Shown here in pieces: positions 1 through 10,500 of a stretch of DNA of 64,000 bases. The position numbers were made by a program, and so were the translations under genes. The notes below the pieces were generated by a model. It was given only the letters and a program-made list of their open reading frames with translations, did no database searches and was not told where the DNA came from. Origin of the DNA: Embiotoca jacksoni (taxonomy: Eukaryota > Chordata > Actinopteri > Embiotocidae); NCBI GenBank assembly GCA_022577435.1, contig JAKOON010000011.1:11375636-11439635 (forward strand), given 5' to 3'. Within the stretch, counting starts at the first letter, position 1; every line of letters starts with the position of its first letter.

Positions 1-119
1 GTTGAGAGCCGACTGGTTGTTCTGGATCAGACCGAACCATCCCGCCAGGTCGTAGCGGACCGGGTCGCCGCCCATCAGGTGCTTCACCTCGCACTGCAGC
101 GGCTGCTCGCACTGACGAA
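1..119 (-). CDS. myo18b: myo18b visible exon 16 (cut by window edge)
   Basis: The exon encodes 39 residues plus the end of a split Val codon: RQCEQPLQCEVKHLMGGDPV then RYDLAGWFGLIQNNQSALN, running off the left edge. 'GDPVRYDLxGW' corresponds to the actin-binding-cleft region where myosins read 'YxxxGWLxKNxDxL'. The intron separating it from exon 15 is only 126 bp and more than half of it is a TG repeat. Confidence 0.93.
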
Positions 120-168
120 CTGCAGGGACGCGATCGGGACGGTCAACACGCTGCTGCGGGGGTCGTAC

Positions 169-206
<38 letters not shown>

Positions 207-392
207 TGCGTGTGTGTGTTTGTGCGTGTGTGTGTGTGTGTCTACCGGTGTTGCTGTAATATTGACAGACTCTCTCCAAGGCGCTGCTCTCACTGGAGGC
301 CGGCGTCACCATCTCCTCATCCAGAACCCATAACAGACCTCGGGGGTCTCCATCCGCCGCCCGCACCTGAAACACACACACGCGCACGCACA

Positions 393-429
<37 letters not shown>

Positions 430-2527
430 AGCATTACCATAAAAAGAACATAAACAGTTTTTTAGGCCGAAATTGAACTATTTGAGACTTTCAGGTCCTC
501 AGGTGTTGAATGAAGTGAAACAAAACAAACATTTCCATCATTTCAAAAAACAGCTCTTTTAATATGAAGGTGAAGTTCTCCACTCGTGCAACGACCTCCA
601 CCTGCAGGTCGGGGAAGATTTTATGTTGCCTGGAAGACGGAGCTCAGGACAAAAAAAAAAAAACGCCCTTCTTCACTCCAACGCTCACTGCTGCTGGGGA
701 AGCTTTTTCTCTCTTACTAATAATATTAATTATAATTACATACTCGTCTCTCTTGTCAGGATCTTTTTGGCCGGACAGATGAAATTAATTCGAGGCTTCT
801 GGGTTTAAAAGATCAAAGCGAAACAAAATAAAAGTCTGATTTTGAAAAGTAAAGGTCACCCGTGGAAATCATTTCTTAGCTTTGAAAGTCAAACCTTTTT
901 TTGGGGGGGCTCATTTTTGTGCCACATATTCTCGCCCCTTCACTTCCTAAAATGCAGTTTTACTTCCTTCTAACTTCACAAATCTCCTCCGAAGCCACAG
1001 AAGTCTGTTTTCACAGTCTGAATAATGCTGACGTTTATTTACAAAAAAAAATGCACGGCGCAGCCCTTTAATAATCCCCAGAGTAAAACCCCGTGGCTGT
1101 AGTCCACTCTCTCAGGTGTTGTGTGGTTGCCGTTTACCTGCGGAGGCGGCTGGTCGATGGCCGACACGACTTCAGCCGGGCTGCTCTCTGGACACTCGAA
1201 CTCCACGTGGATCTTCTCCTGCAACGGACCACGCGTATCAAAAACGGTTTTCATCCGAGAGCGAAGGATCAGTTTAAATAAAAACCTGTCGGTGTCCTGA
1301 GTTTAAAGTTCCGGAGATCAATCGGAGACAAAAACAAGTGTTGAAGTCTCGAGAGGAAGTAACAGATCTGAGTTTGATAAATGATCCCAAACAGTGTTTA
1401 AATCTAAAAACCCATCTCCAAGGTTTCTTTAGAAATGAACGGAACAATAAAGACGACCTGTGTGAAACTAAAAGCTGTTTTCAAACCGCAGACTGCGAAT
1501 AAAAGTGTTTGCAGTTTCCAGGTCTGAAAATTCGGGAAGGTGCAGAAGTGTCTTAAAATGCAGTACCACCGAGTGCCACTAGAGGTTGTCTCCAAAAAGC
1601 CTCCAGATCCACAGACTCCCGTTCAACTCTTCTCATAAAATTCTCAGTCAATAAAACCTCTCCACCAGTTATCTCGGTGTTGTTCGCTAAAGTCACTCCT
1701 CCTTATTAGTTTTCTGGAATTCCATCTGAAAATAATCTGTCATTAATTAGAAAACAAGCTTAAAAAAGACGTGTTTTTAGGGGAGGCGTGTCTGTTTGAG
1801 TGACAGGCCTGTGGTGCGGCCAGGTTACAGCTATCGGTGGGCGGGACTTGATATCGTCGGGTTTCCAATCAGATCAGTCAGATCCACCGCTCGCTCCTCC
1901 CCCAGCTCGCCCAAATATGGTCACTTCCTGCTCCAAACCGCTCCGAACTGGCAAGATGAAGACGAAGATGGAGGTTTCGTAACGGCCGTTCACAAACCAA
2001 CGGGTTACGTCACCGCTGGTTGCCGCTCGTCTTAAACGTGATCCAGGTGATTTAAGCCTTGGACACACTAAATCTGAACCTGGTGATGGCGCTAGATGAA
2101 GCGTTAAATTGTTGATGAATATCTGAACGAGGGATGGGTCTTGAATTAAAAATATTCGAGTAATCATTCAAATATAACGACTCCTTTCTCGCCTGGTTGT
2201 AACGAGTTACTCCAGTCAGAAGGTGGCGGTATTGCGGCTAAAAGCTGTCTGCCAGCTGCCATTAAACAACATGAGGAGAAGAAGAAAAACACGTTGCCTT
2301 TAGGCTCTGGGAGCTCTGCTGGTAAAACTGCAAACTGAGATTGGATGTCACGGTGTGAATGACAGAAACAAGCAAAGGCGACTACAGCCGACAGGAAGTG
2401 CTGACTGGAACTCCTTCAAAATAAAAGAAGACGAGGTGCAGTTCAAACGCTGCAGATCCTCAGTCTAACACAGCTGCGCACCGCAATTAAGAGTGAAGCA
2501 CCGAGCAAGACGATTCATTCACAGATC

Positions 2528-2572
<45 letters not shown>

Positions 2573-4663
2573 TGATCGATCATCAATAACCAGACGCAGT
2601 GAGGTTGATGTTGGCAGGTTGAGTGTACCTGTGCGTATCTCTCCAGCGTGTGCCGGAAGGTGTGCGAGTGCTGGTGCTCCAGCAGCCTCTCCTGCAGGTA
2701 GTTGTGGCAGAGTTCGGACCAGCTGGCTCCTCGCTCCTCCGCGGCGTGTCTCGGGTTCCTCAGACCCGGCGTGTCCACCACCATCACCGAGGCCAGCGTC
2801 AGCTGCTGGCTGCTCAGAGCCCTGCACGATGACAAAAAAAAAAAAAAAAAAAACACACGCACACACACGCACAGATTCACTTGAGCGCGCGTGCGTGCGC
2901 GTAACTCCGCCCACTCACAATAAAACACCATTTCTGCATCCCGACGTCTTCACGCGGTTGGACGTAGTGCGCTACCTGTTGACGAGCGAGACCACCGAAG
3001 TGAAGAGCTCTTCGTAGAGTCCAGCTGCCATCCCGTCGACACACTGAGCAGCGGTTAACCTCGGACCTGCACACGGCAGGGGGGGACACGAGGACGCGAA
3101 GGTCAACGCGGGTTTAATCATTCTTATTGTCAAAACATCAATGAGTTCGTTTCAGTTAGACAGCTCCACAGTGCGAGTAGGTTCTCGGATCATTTAACCG
3201 GTTGACCAAAACGCGTCCGTGGTGGAGGTTGAGCCCGCCTCCTCCCCCTCCCCCCAAAAAAAAAAAAATTAAAAAAAAAAAAAAAAATCCTCCTGCCTCA
3301 CTGTAGCAGCTCCTCCGGGAAAAGTGTTTGATTCGCCCCGAGTGTGTCTCACCCTCCTCCGTCTCTCCTGCAGCGCTCCGCTCTCTGCTGCCCCCGGTGG
3401 CTCTCCGCAGCAGCTGCCTCAGGTGATGCTTGAAGACGGCCGTGTGCAGGTCGTCGCCGTCGCAGCCGAGCACGCTGCTCGCCACCTGAGCGCTGTCGAA
3501 GTTCACAAACTGCCTCCTGCCCACTGAGAGAGGAAGAGGAGGGACGTGGTGTGAAGGAAGGAGATCGGGGTTTGATGTGGAAGAAAAAAAAATGTCGTGA
3601 TGGGTTTCTGTGCTACTTTCAGTTTCCTGAAGGTTTAAACTCTGTTGATGAATAAAAAATGTTGTTTTTTTCCCCTCCTGAACTTTAATGTTGATTATTT
3701 ACGACTCACTCAAACTGTCCATATTTTACATCATATATTTTCTGGGCCAAGGAAAAACATGGGAAAATGTTTTAATAATCATAACAATGACAATTCTTAA
3801 CCATAATATTTGTAATAATAATGAGATTACATTAAAAATGAAAGGCAAGAAAACTCCAAAGAAACCTTAATATGTGACTTTTTGTTTAAAATATTTTATA
3901 TTACATTAAACATATAATAAAATAAGAATAAAGTTAAATAATAATAATATTAATACAACATTAATATAGTAATATATTAGGGAGGAAACTATTTTGAGAA
4001 AAGGAAAACAATAATAACTAATAGTAATATAAAACAGTGAAAATAAAGGTAAGCACAAAGAAAAAACACAAAGGAAATATAATCATAATTTGTATTATTT
4101 TGGGAAATGTGTCCTTTTGTTTAATATATCATTTATTTATTGTGTCTTAAGTAAGTTGATTTATCTATAAGTCATACAAAAAATAAAATAAGAATAAAAC
4201 TGAAACAATATTAATATTATTATTAGTATTATTATTGTTAATAATAAAAGAAAACCATTTTGAGAAAATTACAATATATATATTTTTTAAATATGATTAA
4301 TAACGGGAAACTCACTTTTCCTTTTTTCTATAACCTTTCTTTTTTTAAACTTTCCAGAATTTGGTTTTATTATTATTATTATGACTGATTATTTACGTTT
4401 TCGTCTTTTGCTGTCCTTTTATTGATGATGAAGAACATTTGGATCCGTTGACGTGCAGCTGCTTCGTCTCGATATGATACGGCAACGTCGCAGAACACGA
4501 CTCGTCAAAATTCAAATCAAATCAAAACAGCCTGTTTGTGTCCAGACGTGTTTGCTTGAGGACGTCTCTGCACTGAGGACATGTCGTCTCGTCCCCACTG
4601 CTTCAGAGGACGGCCTGGAGGTGAAGACTTGTTTTCTTGGTTCGTAGTGTGTTTCTGTGAGTG

Positions 4664-4734
<71 letters not shown>

Positions 4735-6453
4735 TGGTAACATTCTGTGCCTGACGACGATGATGAAGATGAAGATGAATCAGTGTTACCTTTACATGCT
4801 CCGGCAGCTCCCAGATGGTAAATACCAGCCAGAACATGCCAGATCGCCTTCTGCTCGCCGGCCGAGAAGCCCAGCGTTTCCATGGCAGCGAGCAGCTTGG
4901 TGAAGGCGAGGGACGCCCGCTGTTTCTCCTCCACCTGAGACGGACAGACGGACAGGGAGGGAGCGCGGGGGGAGGGAGGGGGGTGGAGACGACAGCTGAG
5001 TCACCGCCCGACTCTCTCCAACATCTCCATCATTTCTCCACCGTTCTCTGTTTTTATTCCCTCAGAGCTCCACCTTTGCTCCACTTCTCGTCTGTTTGCT
5101 TTCAGATCATATAAAAGTGTTTTGCTTTTTGTGCGTTTCACTCGCTGCATGTTTCTGTGACCGACAACGTTTCCCACCAAACGTCTGAAACGCGACGTAA
5201 TATTTTTCCAGTCGGCAAGAAATTCGATGAGCCCGTCGAGCCCCTTTCACGAGTCATGTGATTCAACACTTCTGCTCTTAAAAGACAGCAAAACTCACTG
5301 TACCTTGGTGGGATGAACGATACCGAAGGAGTTGGATTCAGGGAGCTGGTGCAGCTGCAGCTCCGTCCTGACGGAGAGTCACAAACGGGGAAAAAAATAT
5401 TCAGAGGATCTTACACCTCATCCATCAGGCTGGTAACAGATTTTCACGTTGGATCTTAATCTGTAGAGAAACTAGTAACCACATCTGTCCAGTAAAGGTT
5501 CAATAGACGCTTTTCAGTCTTAAACGTTGGACAGTAAACGTGCAAAAGTAACATAAATTACACAGCAAGTAGTTCCGACGCCAAGAGATCTGATTGGTCG
5601 ACAGAACATCACTAGAAATGTCACTCCGCCTCCTCAACGGTAATATGTGATTAGAATTTCATATAATATTCGATATAACGTTGTTTTTACTTGTTATAGG
5701 TCTATCAAATGTGACCCATTTGGTGAAATCGAGTCTCTTTTGGTCACTCCGAGCGCCCGCACCGTAACACACTTAAAAAGAACCTAGCGGCAGCTGGCTT
5801 GACCGGTTTGGTTTTTAACACACGACACGGTGCCAAAATCTTAAAAATACTTGAGTCCATGAATATCTTTTTTCATCAGATATCTTGGTTACAACCAGAC
5901 TGAGCTAGCTGAGCAGTTTAGTGTTTCTATGTGCTGTATTTATTCAGTTCGAGAAACCATCTCCAGAAAGCAATAAAACAGACTACAAAATCTTCTTCGT
6001 TGCTAAGGGTCGTTGCTAAGGGTCAGACTACTTCCTGGAGTAGTAAACATTGCATACGTTACATAAGGGTCTACGGACGCGACTGATTGTTTTCCAGTTG
6101 TTAGTCACACACCACGTGTTGCCTCGGAAACGGGGATCGCGCAACCAAAAAGTTTTATATTCTGAGAGCGAGTTGCTCCACAATATGAGTACGTTTAGAT
6201 TGCACGTGTTATTTAGCCGGTAACTCGTATAATCGCAATGTTAAATATTAAATGTGTCGCTTGAATGTAAAAACCACAGTAAAAGAAGAGCTCGGATGTT
6301 TTTCTTCACCTCATCTCGGTGCTGACGCCCGCCAGCATCTGAGAGAAAACCAGGAAGTTACTCTCTCCGTGAGTTTTCTGACACACTCTCCATTTGTCCA
6401 ACATCATCGTCTGACGGAGGAAGAGGAGGGAAACAGAAGAAGACGTGAGTAAC

Positions 6454-6484
<31 letters not shown>

Positions 6485-6723
6485 CTATCTAATCTAATAA
6501 TCTAATCAGGACAACCTCAAAAACGAATACCGCAACAGTATACACATATATATATATATATGAAGACAAAGAGATGGATTTCTGGGGAATTGCAACATTA
6601 ATGCAATGCATGATGGGAAGTATTGCAAATACAAGTGAGCTAACAATGTTTGAAAAGTTCTTTTAATATAATTTATTCTCATTTTACAGCAGAACAGAGT
6701 GAAAACTGACTTTTTGAGGTATT

Positions 6724-6814
<91 letters not shown>

Positions 6815-7484
6815 TACCTGCAGGTGTCCAGCGGCAGCCTGTCCGGCGTGGTTAAAGTCCAGGGAGAAGACCATGGCGAATCGGGACGAGGCGCCGCTGT
6901 GCTGCGAGCTCACGCAGCCGAACGACCGCAGGACGGTGAACATGGCCTGAACGCGCTCCACTGCGGGAAGAAGGAAAAATAAATAAACAATAAACGGTTA
7001 GAAAAAAAAAAAAAAAGTACAAACATCATGAACAGGAGTTCTGACTTCATCCGACGTAGCCGTCAAGTCTCCCTCCACGTGTGTCCGGACTCATATAATA
7101 TATGTCGTGAAGGCTTAAGAGGAATTTGCCCAATAAATCTGATTCTGATTGAACGCCGAGTTGTTGCCACGGCAGCAGATGATGCTCCTCAGTTACGGAG
7201 CTGAATGATGGACAGAAACAGAGATGTCGCAGTGAAGTTGACCTTCTGGGTATAAAAATGTCATCATCTCATAATTTATTTTTTTATTTTTTTTCTATTA
7301 GACATTTGATTGAACATTTGTCATAATTTGTGGATGAATTCTGCGAGTTATTGGCCACAAAAAAAAACAGTGTTTTGTGAGGTCACAGTGACCTTTGACC
7401 CCCAAAATCTAATCAGAACGGACAACCCCAAAAAACGAATACAGCAGCAGCCTCCATGTTACGTTTTTTTTGGTAATATATACA

Positions 7485-7522
<38 letters not shown>

Positions 7523-10500
7523 TGTATATATATATATGAGGACAAAGAGATGGATTTCTGGGGAATTGTAACATTTATGCAATGCATGATGGGAAGTACT
7601 GCACGTACAAATAAGCTAACAACGTTTGAAAAGTTCCTTTACTATAATTCAATCTGATTTATCAGCAGAACAGAGTTGAAAACTGACTTTTTCGAGTTTG
7701 TTGTTGTTCCCACGCGAACATTTAAAGTGATGACGGCGGCGACAACAGACCGGTGTCAGTTTTACGTCCCTGATTCTCTAAAAAAAAAAACGTCCGCAGC
7801 CGTGACGTGTTTTTTACGTCCTCACCGCTGATGTTGCCCCCGGTGGTTCCCGCCTGTTTGAGGAGCGCGTGCGCGAAGGCCTGACACGCCGCCGTCTTCC
7901 CCGTCCCGCCTCGTCCCACCGCGCACACGCAGTGGTCCCTGCGGCTGCCCACCATCGACACGTACACCCGTTTGACCAGCGCGGCCAGGGCGGGGGGGGC
8001 GTCCCACACCGACTCCCCGCGCCGCGACTTCGGGGTCTGAAACGGAAAGGCGAAGGAGAATGAAAGAAATCTTTTTTTTATTGTTTTTTTTTTATTGTTT
8101 TAAGGTTTGAGTTATTCTGCGGATGAATGAAGGCCGGGAGCGCGGTCCGACCTTGCTGTGGTTCTGCAGCGGCGGCCACAAGTTCACCAGGTTGGGTCCG
8201 GCGTCGGTGAGCGGCAGGTTGGCTTTGGCTCGGCTGGTGAGCGTGTGCAGGACGCCGCACTCGTTCACGCTCTGCAGGTCGCTCAGGTCCTCGCACAGGT
8301 CGAGCTCGGAGGGGTTGCACTGCGGGGGAGGGGGAGGGGAGTGGGGGGGGGGGACGACATGTTTCCTTTCCTGTAAAATCTGTCTTGCACAGAGTTTTAT
8401 TGTTTACTTGTTGACTTGTGATTGTTGATTTTAGTGTCCCGACAGAAGAAGAACGAACCAAAAAAAGTACTATTGCTATTACGAGTACTCTTAGAAATTT
8501 CAATTAAATGGGAGTCTATGGGAGCCGGAGCCCTAGTGGCCCTCGGTGGTATTGCACTTTGGGTCTTATTTTTTTTCAAGACCCAGAAGCTACGTCCACT
8601 TTTATACACCGTCTATGACTTAAACACACCACAGCTCCCGCCGCGCTGAAAGAAAAAAAAAAAAAACGAAAACTGTTCTACCTTCTCGACTTCGTACTCG
8701 GTGACGTCGTGCAGCGACCCGTCCGTGTGCAGGCGGACTCTCACTCGGCCCTCTGGGAGCTCAGGCGTTCCTTCGTCGGGCTTCATCTGCGTGGCTAAAA
8801 AGAATCGGGGTGGGGTAGTGGTGGGGTGGTGTTGGTGGGGGAGGGGGGGGGGGTTCGGTCAGGGTCTGCGCAGGTGTAACAGGATGCAGCGAGCGGACGG
8901 ATAAAAAATGAGCAGCTTGGGGTGGGGTGCTAATGTGTAAGACGATATGTAGGTAATGTCAACCGGCTGGAAGATCACTGCATTAACAGAAGACTCGACT
9001 AATCCAGACAAACACGTCGAGCTCGGACCGTTTCCGTGTTCGCGAGGCGCCCAGTGGAGCCGCAGCTGTTGGTCGGTGGGCAGGAAACCAAATCAGCATC
9101 TATTAAGAAAAAGGTTTCCACTCTTTCCCGCTTGAAAAGTTTCCCGCTTCCCCTCTGCGTCACTGTTAAATTGAATATTTTGCAGTTTGCCGATCAAGTA
9201 TCTGTTTTCGCTTGTTAAAATATGCGATGAAGGGATAATCAATCTGCCGAATGACCGACGTGACGTAAAAGTCTGGTTTTTCAGCTGTGTTGGAAACTTT
9301 TCAAAAAATGTAGGAAAATTGAGCTTTTTTTTTTTTTTTTTTTTAAAGAAAACCTGACACGCTGAAAATCATTTGTGACGTCACAAACTTACAGAAGTCC
9401 AAACAGAAGGATGCGTGCATCTCTTTGGACACCAACAGTATTTATTTATAGCATCTACACCTGCTTTATAGTTAAAAAAATAAATAAACAGAAAGCTGAA
9501 TTTACACGATACAGGAACCTTTAAACGCAGAGGTTTGATGTTTTTTTGTTGTTTTTTTTGCCTAAATGCATCATGGGAAAACGTTTAACAGCGTCTTCCT
9601 CTTTAGAGCATTTCTCAGAGACACATTTCTCTAAACGGAGCTTCCGGTGCTGATTATTTAACCGAGAGACGTTCCCGCCGAGGCGAAACTGAGCATGAAA
9701 CGGGAACGCCCGCCGTTCCCCCTCACACCTCGAACCGAAGTGGGAGATCCCGGCTATTCCTGTCCTCGGTCGCGTCTGCGCGCGTTGTGAGTCAGAAGAA
9801 CATAAATCTGGTAAATCGGCGTGTGTCTGTCGCTACGAAAAACAGCAGCGGATCTGTGTGAGGATGTCGAGTTGGCAGAAAACGGAAACGTGTCAAATGT
9901 GCTTCTTGGGCGTTTTAGTGTTGCCGTCTCAGCTCACCGAGGGCGAAACCGTCCTTGTTGACGAGCCACACAGTTCCAGCTTCGTACCACACGTCCCTCG
10001 CCTGAGAGAGCGACACGGAGACAGAAGAGGACATGACACTCAAAACGTGTGACTCTTACAGGGATATCAAAGGTCTTAAAAAGTCTTAATTTTATTCTAA
10101 CACTTGGACTAGCTGTTGATTCTAGCTACGTATTTATCGTACAGACGTGAAGGCGGCCTCGAGCTTCGCATTTCACTCAAATCAAAAACACCTCTTTCCC
10201 AAATTGTTGAAGGACAGAAAAAAAAAAATTTGAATTACAGAAAAAAGTTTTTTCTCTAACCCTATAATTTGCTAAATCTTGGAATACATCCGTCTGTCCA
10301 CCAGAGGGCGCTGTGTCAGTGTCACATTTTGCCTCAACCAAAAAAACCACATGGTTAGGTTTAAAGCAAAGATTATGGTTTGGGTTCAAATGGGACATTT
10401 TATGGAAGTAATGTGATGTACGTCAAGTAAGTTCACTTCAGGTAAGTTACGCAAGTTAAATACGTTACTTTACGTACGCAATTTACATCGACGTCGCTTA

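Larger units (their letters stand above)
1219..2628. other. myo18b intron with two repeat families
   Basis: The 1.4-kb intron between visible exons 13 and 14 is mostly made of a family-A repeat copy (about 1550-2030), a family-B copy (about 2195-2620) and a (TAA)n run at about 2528-2572. No coding potential is seen on either strand beyond chance frames. Confidence 0.6.

Noticed and set aside
5575..6250. Unique-looking stretch in a myo18b intron that might be a mobile element
   Set aside because: I could not find inverted ends, a tail, a coding remnant or a second copy in the window.
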